The notes: generated by a model not told the origin, from the letters alone. 64,000 bases of DNA from VXOI01 sp965197575 (GCA_965197575.1 OZ240214.1:1-64000); one strand, 5' to 3'; shown: positions 27,264 through 36,539, numbered from the stretch's first letter. A program made the numbers and translations.

Positions 27264-28035
27264 GTGCCCCGAGAAACCTTCAATGAAGTACAGCTGGGAC
27301 TCCACGAACGAGCACCGGACAAGCAGCGGCCTGCACGTGCGGGTAGCCAGTATCTCCTGAGCGGCGGCTTGCTCCGCTGCGGGGTGTGCGGCAAGCCCTA
27401 CTCCGGCCAGGGGGCCAAGAGCGGCCAGTTCGCCTACTACGTCTGCGCCAGTCTGTTCAGGGAGGGAGCCGGAGCTTGCACCGCCCGCTACCTGAACGCC
27501 GTCAAGGTGGAGGACCTGGTAATCGAGAAGGTGAGGGAGCGGATTCTAACCGAGGAGACCATCACCGAGCTGGTGACCCTGGTGGCCGAGGAGATCGACG
27601 CCCTGGCCGGGGAGATGAACGGGCGTCTGAAGGCGGTGGACGCGGAGCTAAGGGACGTGGAGAGCCGGTTGGAGAACCTCTACCAGGCCCTTGAGACCAG
27701 GCAGTTGCCCATCGAGGTACTGTCGCCCCGCATCCTGGCCCTGAAGGCCCGGCAGGACCAGCTCACGGCGGCGCGGGAGGAAGCAGAGGGCCAGCTTGAA
27801 CGGCGGCGGGCGGACCTGCCCAGCACGAAGGAGATTCGGGAGTACGTGGCCGATTTCCGGGCGTTCCTCCAGGAAGGGACCTTCCCGGAGCGGAAGGCCC
27901 TCATCCGCAACTTCGTGAAGGGCATTGAAATCGTGGAGGACGAGGCGGTCCTAACGTACACCATCCCCATGCCGTCGGACGGGGTGACGTCGGAATCGGC
28001 CCCGGTTCTCGATTTTGTCCACTCCGGCCCCCCAG
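27264..28035 (+). pseudogene. large serine recombinase 1, 3' part
   Basis: Continues from 24828 after the tandem IS630 pair: VPRETFNEVQLGLHERAPD, then the zinc ribbon (RCGVCGKPYSGQ, later YVCASLF and GACTARYL), a long coiled coil (about 27580-27800), and the end IEIVEDEAVLTYTIPMPSDG. Its native end near 28011-28035 is fused to the opposite-strand recombinase 2. The frame runs on to 28961 only as antisense of that gene, which is not coding. The end coordinate is approximate. Confidence 0.75.
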
Positions 28036-28766
28036 ACCATCGTTCCGGTGTAGACCTCGTTGGTCAGCAGCTTGTAGACGGTGGTCTTGCGCCAGCTCTT
28101 CCCGTTGGGGCTGGCGATGCCCTCCTTGTTAAGGGTCTTGGTGATGTCCAACAGCGTCTTGCCGCCGTGGGCCATCTGGAACATCCGGCGCACCAGGGTG
28201 GCCTCAGCCTCGTTGAGCTCCAGCTTGGGGCGTTTCTTGGCCCCGTCCTGGACCATGACCCGGTTGTAGACATAAGGAGCGCGGCTGGTGATCCAGAAGC
28301 CCCGGGAAGCAGCTTCCCGCATCCCCCGCGTGACCTCCTGGGCCAAGTTCTCGGAGTAGAACTCGTCCACACTCTCAATGATGGCCTCCATCAGCTTGCC
28401 GGTGGGGGAGTCATCGGCGTGCTCGGTGATGGACACTACGCGGATGCCCCGTCTTCGGAGCATGGCCTTGAAGGCGACGGCGTACTCTCTTTTGCGGGTG
28501 AAGCGGGAGAACTTCCAGACCAGGATTTCCTGGAAGGGAGCGTTGGGCCGGCCCGCCTCGTCCAGCATCCGGCTGAACTGGGGTCTATCGGCAATGCGGC
28601 CGCTCTCGGCCTCGTCCACGTACTCGCGGGCCACCAGGTAGCCGTTCTTCTCGGCGTAGTCCCGCAGCGCCCGAAGCTGGGAGGCCACGGACAGGTCCAC
28701 GTCCTGGCGGTCGCTGGAAACGCGGGCGTACAGGACCGCCGGAATCAGGTCGGTCAAGTTACTCAT
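27951..28766 (-). CDS. large serine recombinase 2, 3'-truncated
   Basis: Starts at ATG 28766 (MSNLTDLIPAVLYARVSSDR), with AAGGAG 7 nt upstream and an 8-nt overlap with the RHH gene. The resolvase domain (Ser in YARVSSDRQD) and recombinase domain are present through YTGTMVWGAG, but then it runs into the antisense of recombinase 1. The zinc ribbon and coiled coil are missing, so integration activity is unlikely. It is a close paralogue of recombinase 1, which it meets tail to tail. Confidence 0.8.
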   Translation of the reverse strand: MSNLTDLIPAVLYARVSSDRQDVDLSVASQLRALRDYAEKNGYLVAREYVDEAESGRIADRPQFSRMLDEAGRPNAPFQEILVWKFSRFTRKREYAVAFKAMLRRRGIRVVSITEHADDSPTGKLMEAIIESVDEFYSENLAQEVTRGMREAASRGFWITSRAPYVYNRVMVQDGAKKRPKLELNEAEATLVRRMFQMAHGGKTLLDITKTLNKEGIASPNGKSWRKTTVYKLLTNEVYTGTMVWGAGVDKIENRGRFRRHPVRRHGDGVR

Positions 28767-28989
28767 CTGTGTCTCCTTCCATTGGTCCTTCGGGTTCAAC
28801 CTGGCGGGAGCGCAGCCGTTCCAACCGTTCCTGGCGGCGCAATTCCCTATCTTCCATATACAGGCGGAGGGCTTCCCGCACCAACTCGCTCATGTTGCGG
28901 CCCTCCTCGCGCATCACCGCCTGCACCTGCTCGGCCATCTCCGGCGGCAGGGAGAAGGTGATGGTCCTGGAGATTCTGCGTGGGGGCAT
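28759..28989 (-). CDS. ribbon-helix-helix regulator upstream of recombinase 2
   Basis: A 76-residue CopG-type protein: ribbon SRTITFSLPPEMAEQVQAVM, helix region EEGRNMSELVREALRLYMED, and a charged tail. Its stop overlaps the recombinase 2 start (ATGAGTAA). It is paralogous to the RHH at 22090. An AGTAAGAC site lies 34 bp upstream on its strand. Confidence 0.8.
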   Translation of the reverse strand: MPPRRISRTITFSLPPEMAEQVQAVMREEGRNMSELVREALRLYMEDRELRRQERLERLRSRQVEPEGPMEGDTDE

Positions 28990-29022
28990 CGTCTCTCTTT
29001 TTGCCTATCGTTGTAAGCTATT

Positions 29023-29030
29023 GTCTTACT
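29023..29030 (-). promoter_or_regulatory. AGTAAGAC site before the second RHH gene
   Basis: On the minus strand AGTAAGAC sits 34 bp before ATG 28989, within an AT-rich stretch. It is the third copy of the octamer in the window, each upstream of an RHH or recombinase gene. Confidence 0.35.
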
Positions 29031-29059
29031 ATCTATCATCCGCCTTCCGGCCCCGGCTG

Positions 29060-29995
29060 TCAAGGAGCTGCCGTCAGGGTCCTGCGCCCAGCCGACCTAT
29101 GCTGGCGTTGCAACACGGCTCGGTCGCCGTAAGGCACGGCAACGACGACCACTTTAGCCAAGCGCCAGTTCCAGATCACGGGCTGAGCGGCCACCGCCAG
29201 TTCATCTTCTCCCCATAAGCCGTCAAAGTATTCCGTTCCGTAGTATTGAATGCCTTCGTCGCGGATCACCCGCTCCGCCAACGAACCGGGGGACGGGGCA
29301 CGGCCCCGAAAAGGCAAGCCGCCCCGGTAGCCGCCGAGCAAAATTGAGGCCCGTGGCTTGAAGCCGGGCGTCCGTGCGACAACCGTGGCCCTGAAGTCGG
29401 CGGGGACTGACTCATTCCAGGAAGCGGGCTCTCCCTTCTCCCTCCGCTCGTAAAGGACCGCCAGGAAGGGTTGCCCGCGCATCACTTCGGCCAGCCGCAG
29501 CGTCACCGAGGCGTATGACCGGCCAAAGTGTTTCTGGAGGGCAAGCACATCCAGGCCGCTGCATTCGGCGAGGGTTGTGAAGATCTCCGGTTGCATCAGC
29601 ACCGCCGCCGCAAAGCGGTCCGCCTCCTGGCACACTTTCCGGTCCGGCGGGGCATCGGATTCAATGTCGCACAGGGTCTCGTGGATGATCTCGTAGGCTT
29701 CGTGGAGGACCGTGTGCTCCCTGGCTCCTTCTCAGAGGGCCTCCCGGTAGTAGATGTCGTAGCCGTTCCCGGGGTCTCCGAAGTGAGCGCCCTTCAACCC
29801 GTCTTCCAAGGGCAAACTGTACACCGTGCCGAACTCCGCTTCCTCCAGCAGGCCGGTCAATTCGTCCAGCGTGGGCCGCACCGACAACCCGAAGTAATCC
29901 ACGAACCGGCCGGCCATGCCCTCCGGGTTCAGGGGTTTGTCGATGCCTTCGTCTTCCAGGAAGTTGTGGCAGAAGCTACCCAGAGTCTTCGTCAT
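29060..29995 (-). pseudogene. ImmA/IrrE-like peptidase with in-frame TGA
   Basis: Starts at ATG 29995, overlapping the XRE gene stop by 4 nt. Codon 88 is TGA (29732-29734). After it, EGAREHTVLHEAYEIIHETL carries the expected HE...H metal-binding region, and CQEADRFAAAVLMQPEIF matches the ImmA/IrrE core. Length is about 311 codons. XRE-ImmA pairs usually act as repressor and anti-repressor or toxin-antitoxin-like units in mobile elements. The single TGA, with an otherwise intact frame, suggests recent inactivation. Confidence 0.75.
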
Positions 29996-30399
29996 TCCAG
30001 CAGCCTCTTCTTGGTGAATCGTTCGTACATTTCGACAATGAACCGCTTGGCATTCAGGGAAAGAGGTCCGTCGGGGCGGGTGCCAACCCGGAACACCGGA
30101 TCGGAGAGCACGTACTGGTAGGCCCGCTCCACCTCCTCGGCTTCGCCTGCGTAGTCCCCTGCCCCTCCCAGGTGTCCCGCCCGCCGGAGCAGGTCCTCGG
30201 GGTCCACGTTGTAGGCCACAGCCAGTTTGCGCAGCAGGTTGGGGCCCGGTGGACGTTCTCCCCGCTCTATCTTGGATAGGTAGGAGCTGGAAACGCCGGT
30301 GATCTGGTTCACCTCCCGGAGGCTGCGGCCCGCGCGCAATCGCCTCAGCAGTTGCCCCAGTTCCTCGATTCGGTTCTCCTGGGCCTCCAGCTCGTCCAT
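29992..30399 (-). CDS. XRE-family regulator paired with ImmA-like gene
   Basis: A 135-residue protein. Residues 10-70 are an XRE helix-turn-helix (GRSLREVNQITGVSSSYLSK then IERGERPPGP). ATG 30399 is chosen because GGGAGG lies just upstream; an upstream TTG (30456) is less likely. It overlaps the ImmA-like gene by ATGA. It probably represses its own promoter through the repeats at 30461-30495. Confidence 0.8.
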   Translation of the reverse strand: MDELEAQENRIEELGQLLRRLRAGRSLREVNQITGVSSSYLSKIERGERPPGPNLLRKLAVAYNVDPEDLLRRAGHLGGAGDYAGEAEEVERAYQYVLSDPVFRVGTRPDGPLSLNAKRFIVEMYERFTKKRLLE

Positions 30400-30460
30400 G
30401 ATGCCCTCCCATCCCCTTGGATGTTTCCCCGTCCTTAACGACCTCACCTGCATCAATGCC

Positions 30461-30507
30461 GCTATATTGTTGCTATATTATTGTTACATTATAGCAAAAT
30501 CTGTCAA
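30461..30507 (-). promoter_or_regulatory. promoter/operator of the XRE-ImmA operon
   Basis: AT-rich island with GCTATATTGTT (30461-30471) repeated as GCTATATTATTGTT (30472-30485), followed by ATTATAGC as an inverted arm. On the minus strand TTGACA (complement of 30502-30507) and TATAAT-like sequence are present. The repeats look like operators for the adjacent XRE protein. Confidence 0.5.
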
Positions 30508-30661
30508 CGAACGCTCTGGTTGACCGTTATTTCATTATCTATCCTGATATTCTACTGCTACACTGACCTGGACAGAACACCTGTACTGAATTTGGAGTAT
30601 ACACCAGGGCGCGGCGGCGTGCCACCGGCGTGGACTCCGCAACATCCGGAGGGTTCCACCC

Positions 30662-30862
30662 TTGACCAAGAAGCGGCGGCTTACTCCAGAACAGGACGAG
30701 ATGAGGCTGCGGGGCCTGCGCATCCTGGCCCGGATGATCGTCCGTGTCCACCTGGACTCCCAGGGAGGGGAACCGGTGGGAAAGGACGGCGGCGGACCGG
30801 ACGGCCCCAAGGATGCAGGTCCAGGCGGTCTGCACCTGAAGGATGGCGAGCATGTCGGGTAA
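30662..30862 (+). CDS. small basic-then-glycine-rich protein
   Basis: A 66-residue frame from TTG 30662 with GGAGG about 9 nt upstream. It begins MTKKRRLTPEQDEMRLRGLR as a charged helix and ends Gly/Asp-rich. It overlaps the next gene by 20 nt. No family was recognised. It is the first of four co-directional small genes. Confidence 0.45.
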   Translation: MTKKRRLTPEQDEMRLRGLRILARMIVRVHLDSQGGEPVGKDGGGPDGPKDAGPGGLHLKDGEHVG

Positions 30863-31094
30863 GAGCCCGCCGGTGAAGGCGAGGCTGAACGCCGTGGCGT
30901 TCTGGGACCTGCTCTCCAGGCTGAATCTGTCCAAGAACGAAGTGGCGGAACTGGTCTGCCTGAGCACCGGCTACCTGTCTCAGGTCCTCAACGGCAGGCG
31001 TAACGCCTCGCCCGCCACCCGGAGGCGTTTGCAGGAAGTCCTGGGTGTGGGTTTCGACGAGTTGTTCATCGTGGAGGGTGGTGATGAGGTCTAA
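30843..31094 (+). CDS. small XRE-type DNA-binding protein
   Basis: An 83-residue helix-turn-helix protein: LSRLNLSKNEVAELVCLSTG then YLSQVLNGRRNASPATRRRL. The start may be ATG 30843 or 30852. The stop codon TAA is formed at the left border of a MITE (TA at 31092-31093); without the element it would be TAG, so the protein is unchanged. Confidence 0.7.
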   Translation: MASMSGKSPPVKARLNAVAFWDLLSRLNLSKNEVAELVCLSTGYLSQVLNGRRNASPATRRRLQEVLGVGFDELFIVEGGDEV

Positions 31095-31241
31095 ACCAAT
31101 ACCAAGGTGGGATGTGCATTTCTGGGGTCTTGAAGACGACCGAAAGGACTCCACAGAACCTCGTATCACCTTTGGGCCCCAAATGGGTGGCCACCGACAG
31201 TGGGTCTAGCGATATGTACATTTCACCTTGGCTTTAGTTTA
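31092..31241. mobile_element. 150-bp MITE derived from IS630 copy A
   Basis: TAAACCAATACCAAGGTG at the left and CACCTTGGCTTTAGTTTA at the right (ending 31241) match the ends of the IS630 element at 12897-14135, including the TA target and the adjoining ATGTGCAT/ATGTACAT. There are no genes inside. The autonomous partner is therefore in the same window. Confidence 0.88.
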
Positions 31242-31347
31242 GGACCCACCTGCCGCCCCATCTGACCTTCGGAGCGCGCTGCTGCCCGAGGATTTTCCGC
31301 AGCGGCTCAACCGGCTCAAGCGAGCCAGCGGCCTCTCCTGGGACGGC

Positions 31348-31542
31348 ATGGCCGCCTGTCTCGGCGTGGACCCCCGCCAGTTGCAACGCTGGCATCAGGG
31401 CACCGCCCCCTGCGGGGACGCCCTGTTCGCCATCTTTCGCCTGGCAGTCCGGATTCCCGGCGGACTTTACCTGCTGCTACCCGAGGATTTATCTCCGCCG
31501 GAGAAGACCGGCGGGGTTCAGGGGCGGTTTACCGATTTCTGA
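31348..31542 (+). CDS. small HTH protein, start uncertain
   Basis: Similarity to the next gene extends upstream of the first ATG: from CTG 31279 the frame reads LLPEDFPQRLNRLKRASGLS then WDGMAACLGVDPRQLQRWHQ. The in-frame TAG at the MITE border leaves no ATG, GTG or TTG for a longer start, so a full-length product would need an unusual start codon or the gene is 5'-damaged. The helix-turn-helix residues are intact. Confidence 0.5.
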   Translation: MAACLGVDPRQLQRWHQGTAPCGDALFAIFRLAVRIPGGLYLLLPEDLSPPEKTGGVQGRFTDF

Positions 31543-31566
31543 AACCAAGATAAAAGAGAACTGGCG

Positions 31567-31845
31567 ATGACTGAGACCACGGTATTGAAGCGGCGGAACA
31601 ACGGAGTGGACCTGCCCGAGGACTTCCCCGCCAGACTGGAGCGGTTCAAGGCGGAATCCGGGTTGTCTTGGCGGTCCCGGGCCCGGTGCCTCGGCGTCAG
31701 CCCCTACCGGATTCGGGAGTGGCGCCGGGGAACCGTTCCCGACTCCACTCATCTATTTTCCCTCCTGACCCTGGCCGAGAAGCTGGGGTTCAGGGGGATT
31801 TTCGTTTGCCCCGACCAGGATATGCCGGTACTAGGAGAAGGTTAA
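31567..31845 (+). CDS. small HTH protein, paralogue of the preceding gene
   Basis: A 92-residue protein: LPEDFPARLERFKAESGLSW then RSRARCLGVSPYRIREWRRG, the same layout as the upstream neighbour. It is probably a DNA-binding regulator of the XRE class. Starts at ATG 31567. The duplication of a small regulator in tandem is notable. No target is known. Confidence 0.65.
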   Translation: MTETTVLKRRNNGVDLPEDFPARLERFKAESGLSWRSRARCLGVSPYRIREWRRGTVPDSTHLFSLLTLAEKLGFRGIFVCPDQDMPVLGEG

Positions 31846-32048
31846 GGCAGTCAAGGCTGAATTCCTACTGGTATTGTCCGACTACCACAAGTCGTGTGAG
31901 ATCTAGTCCGTACCCTCAGGAGTTTCCACACCAGCCTTTGAGAAGGCGGAAGGGCCGTTCCTGCCGTCAAGAAAGATGGAAGCATCCAGCTCTACAGCAT
32001 GAATTGTGGCATAATTGCAGATCGCAATAGGAAATTGTGAGAGCAAGA

Positions 32049-33461
32049 ATGCCAAAGCACACAATCCTGCAACAACTCCGTTTATTCTCCCTCGGGGGTG
32101 AAGGAATTGGGGGTTGGCTGACAAAGAAAACTGACGACCGAGTATTTAATAGACTTGATGACATGTCCCAGAATCCCGTGTCCTTGGCACAGTTTAATCA
32201 ACTTCTCGGCTTGGGGCATCAGGCCCCGGTGACCAAAGATTTTTTTCATTACTACTGGCTCGAATGTCCGCCGAAACACACCTACCCTGTAGGCTAGCTT
32301 CCTGACTTCGACCCACAGTGGGTAGACGGTGCCGAGAGGATTTATTCCTTAAAGCATCTTGCGTGGGGTCTGTATAGGCTATTTGTGGATGGCCTTCTCT
32401 ATTTTGGAAATGTACGAACCGCGTTCCGCAATTTCCGAACGCTCGATAGGCAAGACCTAGGAGCGTTCTTTGAAAAGAGGCGGTTCGATACAGAGGCCAT
32501 TAAACAGCGTGGGGACATTCTACCCTTGCAAGTGATTCCACAGGATGATCGTTATTTGGTTTCTGAAATGGCGTGCAAGTCGTTTGGAGACGGGCCAGAA
32601 TCAGAAGGCGAAATGCGCGAAGCGCTCAAGCAAGCGTACGGAGAACACCATAAGAGGAATGGAGGTTCGGTTACTTTTCGCCAATTGCTTACCGGCGAAT
32701 TGCCTGCCAATTATTCGGACCGTCAGTATGAGTTCGAATTTTCAATGAACGACGTGCTTGAAGAATCAATTGCGTCCGAAGGGGACTTTGACCAGAAATT
32801 TGGAATCGTGGCCGAAAAATTCTTTGCGGCCCGTAGAAGCGCGCTCAACAACACTCAACACTATCTGTCAATGGTCAATGACTTGGACGTATACGTCGCG
32901 ACAAGTATGAGGACGAGGGATAATTTTCGTGAAATGGCGCGTTTCTGTGATGAACTGTTCAAAGACGAGAAACTAGCCGATCTAAAGCTACGTTATTTTG
33001 ATCCCACGTTGAGTGCTGCCCAAGGTCATGAGGACAAGGGGCTGATCGAATGCTTGATGGTGAAATGCGCCAAGGTTCTGGTCTACAGTGCAGGCGATAG
33101 GGAAAGCTATGGGAAGGATGCTGAGGCAGCGATGGCACTGAGCCTAGGAAAGCCCGTTATATTTCATTGTGACGCAGAGCAAAAAGCCCGGTTTTATCGG
33201 GAAGTTCATCCGTTGAGTCGCCTGATAGAGTTCGAGACTGGGGTAGCAGTGGGCGCGATGGTCACTGAGGATAAAAAGGTAGTAAAGATGCTGCTGTCTC
33301 GCTTATTCGAGAACCAGATGCAGTACCGCCTCGAACAGCATCCATCGAGGCAGGGGTACTTGCTTCTTAAAGAACAGTTGACAAATTCAGTTGTCCGTCT
33401 ACAGACAGATGACCGGATGCTTACCGAAACTTTCTGGAACCACTATCACAATTCCTTTTGA
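32049..33461 (+). pseudogene. deoxyribosyltransferase/TIR-like domain gene with in-frame TAG
   Basis: One frame of about 470 codons is interrupted only by TAG at codon 83 (32295-32297); sequence on both sides (FHYYWLECPPKHTYPVG and LPDFDPQWVDGAERIYSLKH) reads as one protein. The middle, DLDVYVATSMRTRDNFREMA to DAEAAMALSLGKPVIFHCD, has the Rossmann-like layout of nucleoside deoxyribosyltransferase/TIR/SLOG-type sensors or NAD hydrolases. The flanks match nothing I know. The region is visibly more AT-rich than its neighbours, as for a transferred gene. A defence or sensing role is inferred only from fold and location. Translation from an internal start (GTG 32385) would give a 358-residue product. 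Confidence 0.55.
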
Positions 33462-33512
33462 GCTGACCGGAGCATTCTCGGCCACCTTCGGCCGTTCCCA
33501 ATAATTCCCCAC

Positions 33513-34005
33513 CTACTGCCCCTGATCCCTGGTATGAGGAAACGCCCATGTGGGGTGCCCAATTTCTGTCCATTTTTCCCAAGCCCTTCCCATTGGACCA
33601 TGCTCTTCAACAACCGTGCTGTGAGAAACCAGTAAGAGAAAAGATAATCTAGTCCGTCCCATCTCCTCCCGCGCCACCCGCAAAAAGTGGGTGGCCGCCA
33701 GGTCGTCGTCGAAGACGACCAGAACGGCTGGCTGAACGCCGTGGTCATCGGTGGGCCGGTGGGATGAGTAGTAGCGCAAATACGGGGCCAGGCGCGCGGC
33801 CATCGTCGTCGGCCTGACCGCCCGGCGCTCCCACTCCAGGAAGAAAGGCCAGTTCACGCCGTCCCGCCGCAGAATGCCGAAGGCGTCGGGATGAATGGAG
33901 CGCAAGCGGTCGCCGTGGCGGAAATGCCTGGAGGCCCGGTGGGGTGGGTCCAGTTGCACCACTTCCCAACCCAATGCACGAGCCTGGCGGGAGCCGGAAG
34001 CTGAC
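33513..34005 (-). pseudogene. replication-relaxation protein, 5' end lost at IS1380
   Basis: The remaining 160 or so residues match the C-terminal part of Replic_Relax family proteins (IHPDAFGILRRDGVNWPFFL then EWERRAVRPTTMAARLAPYL). The N-terminal winged-helix region is absent: the frame enters directly from the IS1380 end at 34006, and sequence beyond the far IS end does not encode it. These proteins are typical of plasmids and integrative elements. Confidence 0.65.
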
Positions 34006-35722
34006 CCCGAATCCACCGAAAGGAGGGTGCCGGGTCAGCGGCCTGAAGCCGCAAGAAGGCGCTCCTGTGCATCCGGGATAATGGTTTGCAACAGCAACCC
34101 GGCCCCGGAACAAGGAGCACTCAATAGATGCTGCCACGCCACCACCCCGACCGCATCCGCATCGCCTTCGACGATCACCGCCTGGCGGCCAATGCCGGGC
34201 TGATCCTTCCGGCCACCCTGGCCCTGCGCCTTGGCCTGCCCCAACTACTCCGGAAGCGCCTCGACCTGGGCGATGCGCCGGGCCGGGCCAACACCGGCGG
34301 CAATATGATGACGCTGGCGGCCTCCGCTCTGGCCGGCGGCGATTGCATCGACGACGCCGACGTGTTGCGCACCGGCGGGACGGCCTGCGCCATCGGCTGC
34401 GTGGTCAAAGCGCCATCGACCCTGGCCGCCTTCCTGCGCAGCTTCCGGTGGGGCCATGTCCGCCAACTGGACCGGGTGAGCCGGGAGTTGCCGGCCCGGG
34501 CCTGGGCGGCTGGGGACGGACCCGGCGGCGCGCCATTCACCATCGGCCTTGATCCGGCGGTCTGCGAGACGTACGGCCTGGCCAAGGAGGGCGCCCGCCG
34601 CCACGGCTACACCGGCGCACGGGGCTATCACCCGCTGCCGGCCATTGCCGCCGGAACCGGCGGCGTGCTGCTGTCCCGGCTGGGCGAGGGCCGGGCCAAC
34701 ACCGCCCGCGGCGCGGCCCACTTTCTGCGTGAGACGGTGAGCCGGGTTCGCTGCGGCGGGGCCAGCGGGCAACTCACGGTGCGGGCCGACAGCGGCTTTT
34801 ATACCCACGCCGTGGCCGCCGTCTGCCGCCGGATGGATGTCCGCTTCTCCATCACCATCCGCCAGTACGCCAGCCTGCGCAACCTGATCGAGGCGATACC
34901 CGGTGAGGACCGGACGCCGGTTCCCTGCCGGATGGACGGCGCCGCTGCCGTGGCGGAGACCACCTGCACCCCCTTCCGGAGTGAGCCCGGCGCGGCGCCG
35001 GTGCGGCTCATCGTCCGGCGGGTGAAGCCAACGCCCGGTTCCCAACTGGCCCTCTTCGCCGCCGGCAGCTATCACGGCTGCATCACCGGCCGGGACGGAG
35101 AGACCTTGGAACTGGAGGGGAACTGGAGGCCGGCCGCCGCCGCCACGCCGGGATCGGGGACGCCATTCGAGACCTCAAGCACGGCGCCGGGCTGAACCAC
35201 ATGCCCTCGGGGCGCTTCGCCGCCAACGCCGCCTGGCTCGCAGTACCGGTGATGGCGCATAACCTGGCCCGTTGGACCGCGCGGACCGGTCTGGGCGAAC
35301 GGACCGTGACCACCAAGACGCTCCGGCGGCGGTTCTTCTCCCGGGCCGGACGGCTCACCCGCCCGGCGCGCCGGCTCACCCTGCATCTTCCCAAGCGCTG
35401 GCCGCGGGAGGAGAAGGTCACTCGCGCCCCGGCACGGCTGCGAGCCATTCCACTCCCGGCCTGACGGCGCCCGTCCGCCACTGTCCCAACGTCCGGCCAA
35501 CTCGCGCCATCCCGGTCCGCGAGCCCCTCTCGCCGTGCCTGTCCCGCCATATCGCTCACCACAGCCACTGCAGGCCGCCACCGGCGCCCCCAAAAGCGCC
35601 TGCAGACCGCCCGCCAACCTCCCGTCTGCCCGAATTCGAGCCCGGATCATCGCCCCTGTAACTCCCTCACCCCCCTTCCACTGTCCTCACGCCGTCATTC
35701 CGTGTCCATCGGTGGATTCGGG
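34006..35722 (+). mobile_element. IS1380-family element, copy 2
   Basis: Ends CCCGAATCCACCGAA (34006-34020) and TCGGTGGATTCGGG (35709-35722), as in copy 1. Flanks CTGAC and CTTAC differ in one of five bases, so they are not a clean duplication. With the missing 5' half of the neighbouring gene, this suggests a deletion or rearrangement after insertion. Confidence 0.85.
34128..35464 (+). pseudogene. IS1380 transposase, frameshifted and active-site altered
   Basis: Starts at ATG 34128 (MLPRHHPDRIRIAFDDHRLA). Near 35125-35150 the frame shifts: the product would end FETSSTAPG, whereas the expected DAIRDLKHGAGLNHMPSGRF continues in another frame to 35464. The first catalytic region reads IGLDPA where copy 1 has IDLDST, losing an Asp. 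Two independent faults make activity unlikely. Confidence 0.8.
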
Positions 35723-36077
35723 CTTACTCCCAACTCCTGTATATCCTGTTCATCCATGTAAACTGATTCCTCCACTTCCCCCACGCCCTGTTGCGCTCTC
35801 CGTCCCGCCTCTGCGCCCTCTGCGTTGAAAATTCCGTTTCCATCAGGGATCCCCATGCGACTGCCCGCTGACACCTCGCCCTTGCCAACCCCCAATACGC
35901 CTCCCTACCATAAATACTAGGCAGACCCCAACACCCCGCTGGCGCCCCGGCCAACACGCCGGAATGGGCGAAAATGAGCGAAAATGAGCGAAAATGAGAG
36001 GGAAATCAAAAATTTCGCCCTCCCTCCGGGCCGCCCGCCACTCCCTGAAAATAAACTCCAAGAGGTGAACGCCCCCT
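35723..36077. other. non-coding stretch with degenerate repeats
   Basis: Contains sequence of the widespread intergenic type (TATCCTGTTCATCC and CTCTGCGCCCTCTGCG), a 10-bp tandem repeat at 35966-36000, and the ribosome-binding region of the next gene. No gene was recognised. Confidence 0.5.
35966..36000. repeat. 10-bp tandem repeat (GCGAAAATGA), about 3.5 copies
   Basis: GCGAAAATGA is repeated head to tail with one change at the end. Iteron-like spacing of one helical turn, next to a replication-relaxation gene fragment, could mark an old replication origin; simple slippage is the plain alternative. Confidence 0.6.
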
Positions 36078-36395
36078 ATGAACGCCCTCAGAGCCCGCGT
36101 CAACGCCCTCCGCCGCAAAATGGCCCGCGAACTCACCGTCGTCCGGCTCCGCCGCCTGTCCGATGAATTTTCCCTCCAGTGCGCTGTCGCCGTAGGCGAC
36201 CGCCAGCCCCAACCCGAGCCCCATGCCTTCATCGGGAGGGTGGTCGACGCTGGCTTCCGCCTCCCCACCTTCATGGCGGTCCACAAGTACCTGGACCGCT
36301 GCCGCCGCCGGAACGCCATCCCCGAAATCGACGGCCTTCTCCGCACCCTCCTCCCTTGGGCCGCCGCCCGCGGCTACATCGGCGCCTTCTTCTAG
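36078..36395 (+). CDS. hypothetical protein, basic and helical
   Basis: A 105-residue protein: MNALRARVNALRRKMARELT then VVRLRRLSDEFSLQCAVAVG and FIGRVVDAGFRLPTFMAVHK. It ends LLPWAAARGYIGAFF. GAGGTG lies about 10 nt upstream. No domain was recognised; the pattern of Arg-rich helix plus aromatic motif looks like a small nucleic-acid-associated mobile-element protein. It closes the mobile region. Confidence 0.55.
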   Translation: MNALRARVNALRRKMARELTVVRLRRLSDEFSLQCAVAVGDRQPQPEPHAFIGRVVDAGFRLPTFMAVHKYLDRCRRRNAIPEIDGLLRTLLPWAAARGYIGAFF

Positions 36396-36539
36396 CCAAG
36401 CCGGGCGCGCGTGCAAATTGACTCCTTCCGCTTTGCCCGGGCCCTGGTCGGCTTGTGCCCTTGTTTGACACCTTTCGGGCTGCTCGGTACTATCGGCTTC
36501 CGGGAGTTGGCGCGGCAAATTCGGGTATGAGAGGTTCCG

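Noticed and set aside
27951..28961. Extension of recombinase 1 frame to 28961
   Set aside because: Beyond about 28035 it is only antisense of recombinase 2 and reads as low-complexity sequence.
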